Shown: piece after piece, positions 16,783 to 24,742 of the stretch
Layout of the letters: every line of letters starts with the position of its first letter
Numbering within the stretch: position 1 is the first letter of the stretch
Assembly: GCF_004339745.1 (NCBI RefSeq)
Contig: NZ_SMGP01000001.1
Span: 4,464,001 to 4,528,000, forward strand
Reading direction: 5' to 3'
From: Paraburkholderia sp. BL9I2N2
Lineage (GTDB): Bacteria > Pseudomonadota > Gammaproteobacteria > Burkholderiales > Burkholderiaceae
DNA: 64,000 nucleotides
Position numbers and translations under genes: made by a program
The notes under the pieces: model-generated
The model's database searches: none
What the model was told of the DNA's origin: nothing
Seen by the model: the letters and a program-made list of their open reading frames with translations, nothing else

Positions 16783-17094
16783 TTACCCGTGCCATCCGCC
16801 ACGGCGGTCGCCATGGTCGCCCCGGTTATCGTGGCCCCAGCCGCGGTCATTGTGGTTCCAGTTGCGATCATATCGATGGTCGCCGCGATAATAGTCACCG
16901 CGATCGTAGCGGTGGTCCCAGCCGCCGTTGCGGTAGTAGACCGGCTGCGGCGCCACGTAGACCGGGGCCGGACGCGTATAAACCGGTGCGCCGAGCGACA
17001 GGCCGATGTTCAGATCCGTATGCGCTTGCGCGACACCGCATGCGCCCGCCGCGAGTCCTGCAGCAACCAGCAAGTGAGTGACGATGCGTTTCAT
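16783..17094 (-). CDS. Small secreted PXPV-type protein with an Asp/His/Arg/Gly-rich tail
   Basis: A protein of 103 residues with a clear signal peptide (MKRIVTHLLVAAGLAAGACG, cleavage after VAQA). It then has PVYTRPAPVYVAPQPVYY repeats and a tail made almost only of D, H, R, G, N, Y and W (for example DRGDYYRGDHRYDRNW). It is exported to the periplasm or surface. The PVY repeats match the 'PXPV repeat' secreted proteins common in Burkholderiaceae, whose function is unknown. The ATG at 17094 follows AGGAGA. A tail this rich in His and Asp could bind divalent metals; that is inference. No partner gene is adjacent. Confidence 0.85.
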   Translation of the reverse strand: MKRIVTHLLVAAGLAAGACGVAQAHTDLNIGLSLGAPVYTRPAPVYVAPQPVYYRNGGWDHRYDRGDYYRGDHRYDRNWNHNDRGWGHDNRGDHGDRRGGWHG

Positions 17095-17380
17095 GTTTGT
17101 TCTCCTGTGAGGCGACGTATGTTTGTCGCACAGGATCAATCTACGCATTCCCGTCGATGGGTACTGCGACCAGATGTTACGGACTGCAAGCATCGTCGCA
17201 GGCTTTGAAAGCTGTGAGCGGGCGTACGTGAGTCCGTCGCGCGCCGCACGCCGTTCGGTCAAAGCACTGGTGCATAAGGATTCGCGGCCCTTTGCGCCGT
17301 GGCGAAGCGCGCCCGGCACCACGCTTTACCCAAATCTGATGGCCGCCTGCGTAATTGCGGCTTACATCTGTATTACCCGT

Positions 17381-18076
17381 TTAATTTGCCGCATTCGAGG
17401 AAGTCGTCGATCCGGCAGCCGCCGACGCGCCGGGCAGCGCCGCGCAAGGGCAGTCGGTCGCGCGTCCATCCAGCCCCTGACGATCATGTTTGAAGCTGGC
17501 GCGCGCCGTGCCGCTTTGCCAGTCGAGGCGAACAACATAGATACTGTCGAAGTCGTCGCTCTTCCAGTTCGGAACATCGGCGGCATTGCCGCCATGCGCG
17601 CTCAGCATCTGGCGCAATAGCTTCACGATCAGCTTGTGTTCCCACGCCACGACAATCAGCTTGTTGCGATTGGCCGGATCGACGAGCGCGGTGCCGAGCT
17701 GGTCGATCTGAGCGAAACCATAGGGCGTTTGCACCGGCATCTGGAACTGGATGGCGGTCGGCTCGATCGTCGCAAGCGGCCGGATGTAGTAGTAGGGCTT
17801 GCCGCCGTCGTCTTTTTGCTGGCCGGGATCGGGTGCGTAGATCGCATCCGGTTTGCCGAACTTGGCCGCGATCACCGCCGGCAAGGCCAGCGCGCGGTTG
17901 AGTCCCTGACAGTTGAGTTGTCCGTAGCCCTGGGCAGGCTTCTCACCGTGTCGCACGAACACGAGCGTTTCCGTCTGGCCGTCGGCCGCATGCGCGGTGG
18001 CTAGCGCCAGCACACCCGCGCACAAGCCGCCGATGGAGAGTGCGACGCCATGCAGAAATCCGCGGAAACGCTTCAT
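17381..18076 (-). CDS. Secreted histidine phosphatase superfamily protein
   Basis: A protein of 231 residues. A signal peptide (Arg start, long hydrophobic stretch, cleavage near ATAHA) precedes the catalytic FVRHGEKP motif (R42, H43). A later VVAWEHK supplies the likely second active-site His. The phosphohistidine mechanism of this superfamily hydrolyses phosphate esters. The export signal suggests a periplasmic phosphatase, but the substrate is unknown. It has a short Ser/Ala-rich C-terminal tail. The ATG at 18076 (MKRFRGF) is chosen because it starts the signal peptide; upstream in-frame codons run through the terminator. Confidence 0.85.
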   Translation of the reverse strand: MKRFRGFLHGVALSIGGLCAGVLALATAHAADGQTETLVFVRHGEKPAQGYGQLNCQGLNRALALPAVIAAKFGKPDAIYAPDPGQQKDDGGKPYYYIRPLATIEPTAIQFQMPVQTPYGFAQIDQLGTALVDPANRNKLIVVAWEHKLIVKLLRQMLSAHGGNAADVPNWKSDDFDSIYVVRLDWQSGTARASFKHDRQGLDGRATDCPCAALPGASAAAGSTTSSNAAN

Positions 18077-18172
18077 AGGTGGCACCTGTACGAGCTTGGG
18101 AAGTCGCACGATTCTACTGCGGGCACGAATAAGCCATCGGCGCGATATCGAGGTGCTTACGCTTCCGCCACA

Positions 18173-18206
18173 AAACAAAGCGGGCGCCGTAGCGCCCGCT
18201 TTGTTT
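18173..18206. terminator. Rho-independent terminator between aqpZ and the histidine phosphatase gene, possibly bidirectional
   Basis: A perfect 15-bp stem AAACAAAGCGGGCGC (18173-18187) / GCGCCCGCTTTGTTT (18192-18206) with a CGTA loop. T/A-rich outer ends let it function on either strand; it directly follows the aqpZ stop. Confidence 0.8.
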
Positions 18207-18229
18207 GCCCGAATGACCGCGCGCGACAA

Positions 18230-18970
18230 TCAGTCGAGCGCCAGCTTCTGCGAACTGCCGCTGCGGCTTTCAGCGATGACCGGGTACAACACGCCCGCAA
18301 TCACTGCGCCGAGGATCGGCGCAACCCAGAACAGCCACAACTGATCCATCGCCGCACCGCCGACGAAGAGCGCCGGGCCGGTGGAACGCGCCGGGTTCAC
18401 CGACGTGTTGGTCACCGGGATCGAGATCAGGTGAATCAGCGTGAGGCACAGGCCAATGGCGATCGGTGCGAAGCCGGCGGGCGCGCGCTTGTCGGTCGCG
18501 CCGAGAATGACAAAGAGGAAGAAGCCGGTCATCACCACTTCGCAAATGAATGCCGCGGCGAGCGAGTAGTGGCCGGGCGAGCGCTCGCCATAGCCGTTGC
18601 TGGCGAAGCCGCTGGCGACGAGATCGAACCCGGGTTTGCCCGATGCGATGAGCGACAGCACCAGCGCACCCAGCACCGCGCCGATCACTTGCGCGACGAT
18701 GTACGGCAGCAGATCGCGCGCCGGAAAGCGGCCGGCGATGGTCAGGCCGACGCTCACCGCCGGATTCAGATGGCAGCCGGAAATGTGGCCAATTGCAAAA
18801 GCCATGGTCAGCACGGTCAGGCCGAACGCGAGCGACACGCCCACGAAGCCGATGCCCAGACCATGAACCGGGCCGGCGAAGTTAGCGGCGAGGACGGCGC
18901 TGCCGCAGCCCCCGAGCACGAGCCAGAAGGTGCCGAACAACTCGGCAGCGAGGCGCTTTGACAACTGCAT
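18230..18970 (-). CDS. aqpZ: Aquaporin Z
   Basis: A protein of 246 residues with six membrane segments and both half-helix NPA motifs: HLNPAVSVG (N69-P70-A71) and SVNPARSTG (N192-P193-A194). The selectivity-filter residues of a water-specific channel are present: H180 (LIHLISIPVTN) and R195. The N-terminus KRLAAELFGTFWLV is classic AqpZ. It conducts water across the inner membrane during osmotic change. ATG at 18970 follows AGGATT. Confidence 0.96.
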   Translation of the reverse strand: MQLSKRLAAELFGTFWLVLGGCGSAVLAANFAGPVHGLGIGFVGVSLAFGLTVLTMAFAIGHISGCHLNPAVSVGLTIAGRFPARDLLPYIVAQVIGAVLGALVLSLIASGKPGFDLVASGFASNGYGERSPGHYSLAAAFICEVVMTGFFLFVILGATDKRAPAGFAPIAIGLCLTLIHLISIPVTNTSVNPARSTGPALFVGGAAMDQLWLFWVAPILGAVIAGVLYPVIAESRSGSSQKLALD

Positions 18971-19206
18971 GGTTGGTAATCCTAAAAAGATGGAGGCTTC
19001 CGCTAGCACGCGCGGCTATGTCCGTCTGCATGCCTTGAACGCGCAATTTTAGGGAAAGGTGGCCAAATCAGGTGTCAAGAATTGTCAATGTGGTGTCGCC
19101 TTTACCTTTTTATTGCGAGATAAAGATACCGTTTTACAATTCACCGGTCTTAATAATTATCAGAGGATATCTTGCTAAATCGGTATTCTTGTCCATTGCG
19201 AATTTT

Positions 19207-19212
19207 TATAAT
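19207..19212 (+). promoter_or_regulatory. TATAAT -10 element in an AT-rich region upstream of the H-NS-like gene
   Basis: A perfect TATAAT lies about 50 bp before the ATG. It sits in a stretch from about 19070 to 19215 that is strikingly AT-rich for this GC-rich window. No good -35 box at 16-18 bp is visible. AT-rich DNA upstream of an H-NS-type gene is a typical target for its own product. Confidence 0.4.
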
Positions 19213-19260
19213 TGCAGTTAGTCTGCGAGCCAATGAGTTCTAGAAAAGGGGAGAACCGGA

Positions 19261-19563
19261 ATGTCTCAATATGCAGACCTCAAGGCGCAGATCGCCAAAT
19301 TGCAGGCACAAGCAGAAGAAGCGCGCCGTACTGAAATCGACAATGTGGTCGCCGACATCCGCCAAAAGATCGCTGAATACGGTCTGACGGCTCAGGACCT
19401 CGGTTTTGCCGTCGCCGCCAAGCGCGGCCGCCCGCCCAAGAAGGCGCCGCTGCCGGCGAAATACCAGGATCCGAAGTCGGGCAATACGTGGAGCGGGCGC
19501 GGCAAACCGCCCAAATGGATCGTCGGTAAGAATCGCGAGCGCTTTCTGATTGGTGCTGCTTGA
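19261..19563 (+). CDS. H-NS family nucleoid-associated protein
   Basis: A protein of 100 residues. The N-terminal half is a coiled-coil oligomerisation domain (YADLKAQIAKLQAQAEEARR). The centre carries an AT-hook-like KRGRPPKK (residues 54-61). The C-terminal DNA-binding core is NTWSGRGKPPKW (residues 75-86), the betaproteobacterial version of the H-NS TWTGxGRxP loop. Such proteins bind AT-rich DNA and silence transferred or virulence genes. GGGGAGA precedes the ATG. It is a single gene with its own terminator, and burkholderias usually carry several paralogues. Confidence 0.93.
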   Translation: MSQYADLKAQIAKLQAQAEEARRTEIDNVVADIRQKIAEYGLTAQDLGFAVAAKRGRPPKKAPLPAKYQDPKSGNTWSGRGKPPKWIVGKNRERFLIGAA

Positions 19564-19664
19564 GCCGATTGCCGGTCGAGACGAAAGCCAACTGAAGGTT
19601 TATTGGTACTCGGTCTTTATTCGCTGAGCGCTAATCGGCGATGGAAGCGCATCCATGCCCGTAT

Positions 19665-19694
19665 TAAAAAAGCCGCCCTCGAGGGGCGGCTTTT
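19665..19694 (+). terminator. Rho-independent terminator after the H-NS-like gene
   Basis: AAGCCGCCC and GGGCGGCTT form a 9-bp stem around a short TCGAG loop, followed by TTTT. It lies about 100 bp after the stop codon; the A-run on the left arm allows function on both strands. Confidence 0.75.
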
Positions 19695-19851
19695 CTGGAC
19701 AAAGAAGCGGGATAACCTGAAATTACCGCTCGCGCAAACGATTCACACGACGAATTGACTCACTATTGACCTACAAATCGGAAACGTCGTACGCGGCGGA
19801 TTTCGTTACTCAAGCGGCTGAGCGAAAGTGCCCAGCCGCTTAGCTCGGCGT

Positions 19852-20916
19852 TTAGCCCACTGCGACTTGACGCAACACCGGGCGGCGCGTGGCTTCGATC
19901 AGTGCCGAATAGCCATCCACGTAATTCTGAGCCATCGTCTTCGAGCTGAAGCGGCGTTCGAACTGGGCCCGGATTTCGGTGCGCGACAGTTCGTCCAGGC
20001 GTTGCAGCGCCGCGACCGCGCCCTGCACGTCCTCAACGATGTAACCCGTCACGCCGTGGTCGATCACTTCCGGCACCGAACCGCGGTTGAACGCGATCAC
20101 CGGCGTACCGCACGCCATCGACTCGATCATCACGAGGCCGAACGGCTCCGACCAGTCGATCGGGAACAGCAGCGCCTTGGCGCCGGAAAGAAACTCGGGC
20201 TTCTGCGCTTCATTGATCTCGCCGACGAACTCCACATGCGCCTGCGACAGCAGCGGCTCGATTTCACGCTTGAAGTATTCCTGGTCGACCTTGTCCACCT
20301 TGGCGGCGATCTTCAGCGGCAAACCGCTTTGTGCAGCGATCTTGATAGCTGTATCGACGCGCTTCTCGGGACAAATACGGCCGAGGAACGCCAGGTATTC
20401 CGGCTTCTTATGCGTCTGCGGCGTGAGCAGCTGCTCCGGCAAACCGTGGTAAACGGTGTTGAGCCAATTCGCTTGCGGTAGCGGCGCGCGTTGCGAATCG
20501 GAAATCGAGACCACCGGCACGTTGGAGAACGCATCGAACACCGGTTGCAGTTCCGGCAAGTCGAGGCGGCCGTGCAGCGTCGTCACGAACGGCGTGTCCA
20601 TCGTGGTGAAGAGCGGGAACGGCATGTAGTCGAGGTGAAAGTGCAGCACGTCGAACTCATGCGCCACCTTGCGCACCTTTTCCATCATCAGGACGTGCGG
20701 AGCCAGCGCATCGCGAATCGTCGGATCGAGACGCAGCGCACGAGGCCAGCAGGCGTCGAGGTTGGCCGAAGTGACCGAGTCGCCGCTCGCAAACAGCGTA
20801 ACGTCATGGCCGAGGTCGACCAGTGCCTCGGTCAGATACGACACGACGCGTTCGGTGCCACCATAAAGTTTCGGCGGGACAGCTTCATACAACGGCGCAA
20901 TTTGTGCGATTCGCAT
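19852..20916 (-). CDS. Family 4 glycosyltransferase (GT-B fold)
   Basis: A protein of 354 residues. The N-terminal acceptor domain starts with MRIAQIAPLYEAVPPKLYGG and TERVVSYL. The C-terminal donor domain has FLGRICPEKRVDTAIKIA, then the EPFGLVMIESMACGTPVIAF segment with the GT4 E-x7-E signature. It transfers a sugar from a nucleotide donor to an unknown acceptor. The gene is alone and divergent from flhDC. An inverted repeat (AAGCGGCTG 19812-19820 / CAGCCGCTT 19833-19841) just past its stop may act as a weak terminator. No link to the flagellin-glycan operon can be shown. Confidence 0.9.
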   Translation of the reverse strand: MRIAQIAPLYEAVPPKLYGGTERVVSYLTEALVDLGHDVTLFASGDSVTSANLDACWPRALRLDPTIRDALAPHVLMMEKVRKVAHEFDVLHFHLDYMPFPLFTTMDTPFVTTLHGRLDLPELQPVFDAFSNVPVVSISDSQRAPLPQANWLNTVYHGLPEQLLTPQTHKKPEYLAFLGRICPEKRVDTAIKIAAQSGLPLKIAAKVDKVDQEYFKREIEPLLSQAHVEFVGEINEAQKPEFLSGAKALLFPIDWSEPFGLVMIESMACGTPVIAFNRGSVPEVIDHGVTGYIVEDVQGAVAALQRLDELSRTEIRAQFERRFSSKTMAQNYVDGYSALIEATRRPVLRQVAVG

Positions 20917-21253
20917 GCGTTTTCTCCTAATCGGAACGGCATCGCACAGCGGCGCTCGAGTAGAGCGAGGAGCGAATGCCTGACGGACGGTTGGGCGCGG
21001 TAAGCCGCCGCCCGGGGGTGCTCCGAACCTGCATCGGGTAATCCCTTGGCTTCATTATCGGGATCGGCCGCGCTAATTCGAGTTATTTTTCAAACGCTTA
21101 ATGTTGTTACAGCGCGAAACATGACCCGTTACAGGTCGTCGGAACGGCCATCCCGATAATCGGGAGAAATCACCGGTCGTATATTCGGACGCTGCAAAGC
21201 CATCAGCAAGGCGCGGGCCCGGGGTGTGGAGATCGGCTCCTACACGCGGCGTG

Positions 21254-21281
21254 TTGCAGAGAAGTGAAAACGTCTTATAAT
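21254..21281 (+). promoter_or_regulatory. Sigma-70 promoter of flhDC
   Basis: TTGCAG (21254-21259), a 16-nt spacer, then TATAAT (21276-21281). This is close to consensus and in the right place, giving an untranslated leader of about 330 nt before flhD. The leader starts with hairpins CACGGT/ACCGTG (21297-21312) and GTGAGTC/GACTCAC (21310-21328). Confidence 0.7.
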
Positions 21282-21427
21282 TCCTCCTCACCGCTGCACG
21301 GTGCGGACCGTGAGTCAATCAGACTCACCATTTAGTTCACATCATTGCCAGCAACCTCATCGATGCGCACGGAAAGTTTCTAAATTGCGCCTATGGGGTT
21401 CCATCAAGCCCTCTCCGACCCGCCTTT

Positions 21428-21467
21428 GTAGGAAAAATTCCTACACGAATGACGGATTAATCCGTCA
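21428..21467. promoter_or_regulatory. Tandem perfect palindromes (candidate operators) in the flhDC leader
   Basis: GTAGGAAAAATTCCTAC (21428-21444, two 7-nt arms around AAA) and TGACGGATTAATCCGTCA (21450-21467, fully palindromic). Their centres are about 22 bp apart, roughly two helical turns. The first resembles the RcsB/NarL-type dyad TAGGAnnnnTCCTA; the assignment to a regulator is inference. Confidence 0.55.
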
Positions 21468-21621
21468 ATAAGGCTGGGTGTCTGTCCGATTTTCGTCCGC
21501 TCCCCCTTTCGCCACAATGCTCGCAAGACCAGAAACGAGCCGATTCGTGCGGTTTCAGTGCGCGCGTTCGAGCAAACGTTTCCGTAACGGCCTGACCAGC
21601 CAGATACACCCCGGGGGAATC

Positions 21622-21942
21622 ATGAGCGCGACAAGCGATATGCTCAATGAGATCAGAGAAGTTAACCTGTCTTATCTCCTGCTCGCCCAGCGACTGCTGC
21701 GCGAAGACAAGCCGATGGGCATGTTTCGCATGGGGATTTCGGACCAGTTAGCCGATGTGCTCGCCAATCTGTCGTTGGCGCAGACCGTCAAGCTGGCGGC
21801 GTCCAATCAGGTGTTGTGCCGTTTCCGTTTCGACGACCATGCCGTGCTGTCCGCTCTGGCGGACAAAGGCAAATCCAGCGCCGTGGCTCAGGCGCATTCC
21901 GCGATCCTGATGGCAAGCCAGCCAGTCGAGCAACTCGGCTGA
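21622..21942 (+). CDS. flhD: Flagellar master regulator subunit FlhD
   Basis: A protein of 106 residues with the FlhD helical pattern (MLNEIREVNLSYLLLAQRLL, FRMGISDQLADVLANLSL). C66 is in NQVLCRF, equivalent to the disulfide-forming Cys65 of E. coli. It forms FlhD4C2 with FlhC, which activates class 2 flagellar promoters together with sigma-70. The ATG at 21622 follows CGGGGGAA and begins MSATSDM; an upstream in-frame extension would run through the palindromic leader and is rejected. flhC starts 51 bp downstream. Confidence 0.96.
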   Translation: MSATSDMLNEIREVNLSYLLLAQRLLREDKPMGMFRMGISDQLADVLANLSLAQTVKLAASNQVLCRFRFDDHAVLSALADKGKSSAVAQAHSAILMASQPVEQLG

Positions 21943-21993
21943 TGGCACGTTGCATTCCAAACAAAGCGATCAGGACGGGGAAAACGCAAACGG

Positions 21994-22554
21994 ATGGCCT
22001 ATAAAAGTGTTGTGCTCGAAGTCAGGGAAATTACCCTGGCGATCGAACTGATCGAGCTTGGCGCGCGTTTGCAATTGCTGGAAGCGGAAACCAGCCTGTC
22101 GCGCGACCGGCTCATCAAGCTATATAAAGAACTGAAAGGGGTCTCGCCGCCCAAGGGGATGTTGCCCTTTTCGACCGACTGGTTCATGACCTGGCAGCCG
22201 AACTTTCACTCATCGCTGTTCTACAACATCTACCGGTTCATGGCCGATCATGGCGGCTGCCTGACGATCCAGTCGATCGTGAAGAGCTACCGGCTGTACC
22301 TGGAACACGTCCAGTTGCACGACGACGAGCCCGTGCTCAGTCTCACGCGCGCCTGGACGCTGGTGCGCTTCTTCGACTCCGGGATGCTGCAAATGACCGC
22401 CTGCTGCCGCTGCGGCGGACATTTTGTCGCGCATGCGCACGATCCGCAGCACGCATTCGTCTGCGGCCTGTGCCAGCCGCCCTCGCGCGCCGGTAAGACA
22501 AAGAAGTTTGCCGACGCCCGAGCCCGCGAGAGCCTCGCCGCCCTCGAAGCTTGA
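21994..22554 (+). CDS. flhC: Flagellar master regulator subunit FlhC
   Basis: A protein of 186 residues. The zinc site uses C137, C140, C157 and C160 (ACCRCGG and FVCGLC), exactly the spacing of E. coli FlhC. The region before it (SIVKSYRLYLEHVQLHDDEP) is the conserved FlhC core. It provides the sequence-specific DNA contact of FlhD4C2. The ribosome-binding site is weak (GGGG 14 bases upstream), so translation may be coupled to flhD. motA follows after 214 bp with a separate late promoter. Confidence 0.96.
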   Translation: MAYKSVVLEVREITLAIELIELGARLQLLEAETSLSRDRLIKLYKELKGVSPPKGMLPFSTDWFMTWQPNFHSSLFYNIYRFMADHGGCLTIQSIVKSYRLYLEHVQLHDDEPVLSLTRAWTLVRFFDSGMLQMTACCRCGGHFVAHAHDPQHAFVCGLCQPPSRAGKTKKFADARARESLAALEA

Positions 22555-22696
22555 CCCGGAAGGCGGCCGCCGGTGCGCGGTGCGCCTTCCATCTCCCATG
22601 CGGGGGGCCTTCCAGCCCGCCTGCGCGACGCCCGGTCCAGCCGGACCGGCCGCATCCGCCTCTGGTTTACACCGGAGCGACGAGCCGCTTTTCCGC

Positions 22697-22723
22697 CAAA
22701 GTTTTCCGCTTCGTTGCCGTAAA
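22697..22723 (+). promoter_or_regulatory. Sigma-28 (FliA) promoter of motA-motB-che
   Basis: CAAAGTTT (22697-22704), 11 nt, GCCGTAAA (22716-22723), against TAAAGTTT-N11-GCCGATAA: one difference in the -35 and two in the -10. It ends 45 bp before the motA GTG. Confidence 0.8.
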
Positions 22724-22768
22724 CCAGATTAACGACGGTCACCGTCGCTTCTTTGTGAGGGCTCGGCA

Positions 22769-23629
22769 GTGCTGATTTTCGTGGGAACACTCGTGACGCT
22801 TTTGTCCGTTTTCGGCGGTTACGCGCTGGAAGGCGGCCATCTCGGCGCGCTGCTGCAGCCCGTTGAAGTGCTGATGATCGTCGGCGCCGGCGTCGGCGCA
22901 TTCATTCTGGGTAACGGAATGAAGACGATCAAGGCCACGCTGCGCGTCATTCCAACCCTGTTCAAGGGCGCGAAGTACAACAAGGACGTCTATATGGAGC
23001 TGATGGCGCTCCTCTACGTCCTGCTGGCCAAGGCGCGCAAGGAAGGCACGCTGACGCTGGAAGCGGACATCGACGATCCGTCGAAGAGTCCGATCTTCAC
23101 CCAGTACCCGAAGATTCTCGCCGACCATCACATCATCGAATTCCTGACCGACTACCTGCGTCTGATGGTGGGCGGCAACATGAACGCGTTCGAGATCGAA
23201 AGCCTGATGGACGAGGAGATCGAGACGCATCACCAGGAAGGCGAAGCGCCCGCTCACGCGCTGACCAAGGTCGGCGACGCAATGCCGGCGTTCGGGATCG
23301 TGGCCGCGGTGATGGGCGTGGTGCACACCATGGCCTCCGCCGACAAGCCGCCCGCCGTGCTCGGCGAGATGATCGCCCAGGCGCTGGTCGGCACCTTCCT
23401 CGGGATTCTGCTTTCGTACGGGCTGATCGGGCCGCTCGCGAGCGTCGCCGAACAGCGCGTGACCGAGTCGACCAAGATGTTCCAGTGCATCAAGGTGACG
23501 ATTCTGGCCAGCCTGAACGGTTACGCGCCGGCGATTGCCGTTGAGTTCGGCCGCAAGGTGCTCTTCTCGACCGAACGCCCGTCGTTCGCCGAGCTGGAAG
23601 AGCACGTGCGCCGCGTCAAGGCCAAGTAA
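22769..23629 (+). CDS. motA: Flagellar stator protein MotA
   Basis: A protein of 286 residues with four membrane segments (first at residues 2-20, the last pair around GDAMPAFGIVAAVMGVVHTM and LVGTFLGILLSYGLIGPLAS) and a large cytoplasmic loop that contacts FliG. The conserved Pro-containing segments of TM3 and TM4 are present. It forms the proton channel with MotB. The start is GTG, preceded by GAGG. It is cotranscribed with motB (21-bp gap), from the sigma-28 promoter just upstream. Confidence 0.96.
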   Translation: MLIFVGTLVTLLSVFGGYALEGGHLGALLQPVEVLMIVGAGVGAFILGNGMKTIKATLRVIPTLFKGAKYNKDVYMELMALLYVLLAKARKEGTLTLEADIDDPSKSPIFTQYPKILADHHIIEFLTDYLRLMVGGNMNAFEIESLMDEEIETHHQEGEAPAHALTKVGDAMPAFGIVAAVMGVVHTMASADKPPAVLGEMIAQALVGTFLGILLSYGLIGPLASVAEQRVTESTKMFQCIKVTILASLNGYAPAIAVEFGRKVLFSTERPSFAELEEHVRRVKAK

Positions 23630-23650
23630 AGGGCGCCGGGAACCGAACCG

Positions 23651-24658
23651 ATGAGCAAGGACAAAGACCGCGCCATTGTCGTCAAGCGCTCCGCGCCGGC
23701 CAAGAAAGGTCACCACGGCGGCGCCTGGAAGCTCGCGTATGCGGACTTCATGACCGCGATGATGGCGTTCTTCCTGCTGATGTGGCTGCTGAGCTCGGCC
23801 TCCACGGTGCAGTTGAAGGGCATTGCCGACTACTTCAACCAGCCGCTGAAGATCACGCTGTGGGGCGGCGACCGCAGCGCCGAGGACTCGAGCATTCTGA
23901 AGGGCGGCGGCCGCGATATCTCGACCGACGCGCAAGGCGTGACGCGCTCCACCGACGGTTCGAACAACCGCTCCGAGCGCAGCGTCTCGCACAACAACGA
24001 AGATTCGATGAAGCAGTTGCAGGGCGAGCTGGAACGTCGCGAGCAGGTCCGCCTGCACGATCTGCAGGTCAAGCTGATGGCCGCGATCGAGGCGAATCCG
24101 GTGCTGCGCCAGTTCAAGCAGCAGATCCGCATCGACTCCACGCTGACCGGCTTGCGCATCGAAATCGTCGATTCGCAGAAGCGGCCCATGTTCGCGACTG
24201 CGAAAGACCAGGTCGAGCCATATATGCGCGACATTCTGCGCGAAATCGGCCACACGCTGAACGACGTGCCGAACCGCATCATCGTGCAGGGCCACACCGA
24301 CGCCGCGCAGTACGCCGGCGGCGAGAAGGGCTACAGCAACTGGGAACTGTCCGCGGACCGCGCCAACGCGTCGCGCCGCGAGCTGATCGCCGGCGGCATG
24401 GACGAAGCGAAGGTCATGCGCGTGCTCGGCCTCGCGTCGACGCAAAACCTGAACAAGGCGGACCCGATGGATCCGGAGAACCGCCGCATCAGCATCATCG
24501 TGCTGAACAAGAAGTCGGAGGAGGCGCTGAACCATGACGACTCCACCACGACCACCTTGTCGGACGACGCAGCCGGCTCCAAGCCGTTGCTGCAAAAGCT
24601 TGCGCAGCCGGTAACGGTTGCACCGAAGTTGCCGGCGGCAGCGCCGGCGGCCCAGTAA
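23651..24658 (+). CDS. motB: Flagellar stator protein MotB
   Basis: A protein of 335 residues. A short basic N-terminus leads to the single membrane helix with the proton-accepting D32 (AYADFMTAMMAFFLLMWLL), the same number as in E. coli. The OmpA-like peptidoglycan-binding domain lies at about residues 190-290, with IIVQGHTDAAQY, SNWELSADRANASRREL and ENRRISIIVLNK. It anchors the stator to the cell wall. A Pro/Ala-rich C-terminal tail of about 35 residues is not part of the known fold. Confidence 0.96.
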   Translation: MSKDKDRAIVVKRSAPAKKGHHGGAWKLAYADFMTAMMAFFLLMWLLSSASTVQLKGIADYFNQPLKITLWGGDRSAEDSSILKGGGRDISTDAQGVTRSTDGSNNRSERSVSHNNEDSMKQLQGELERREQVRLHDLQVKLMAAIEANPVLRQFKQQIRIDSTLTGLRIEIVDSQKRPMFATAKDQVEPYMRDILREIGHTLNDVPNRIIVQGHTDAAQYAGGEKGYSNWELSADRANASRRELIAGGMDEAKVMRVLGLASTQNLNKADPMDPENRRISIIVLNKKSEEALNHDDSTTTTLSDDAAGSKPLLQKLAQPVTVAPKLPAAAPAAQ

Positions 24659-24742
24659 CAGACAGCGATCGCCTCGCCCGTTCATGCGCCCTGCCGGCGC
24701 GGACGGAAGGGCGATCCATAGCGTACGTGCAGCGAGGTTTTC

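Larger units (their letters stand above)
20917..21621. other. 705-bp regulatory region between the GT4 gene and flhD
   Basis: No gene is supported. It contains a pair of 11-bp inverted repeats (ATTATCGGGAT 21054-21064 and ATCCCGATAAT 21150-21160, the second extending into the palindrome CCCGATAATCGGG at 21152-21164). It also holds the flhD promoter (21254-21281), two short hairpins just downstream, and two perfect palindromes at 21428-21467. The length and number of symmetric sites suit a master-regulator promoter that receives many inputs. Confidence 0.6.

Noticed and set aside
20487..21003. An open frame on the plus strand opposite the start of the GT4 gene
   Set aside because: Antisense to a clear glycosyltransferase, with no homology.
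21478..21621. An N-terminal extension of FlhD from an upstream GTG
   Set aside because: The extension is not FlhD-like, is Arg/Ser-rich, and the ATG at 21622 has a good ribosome-binding site and the family N-terminus.
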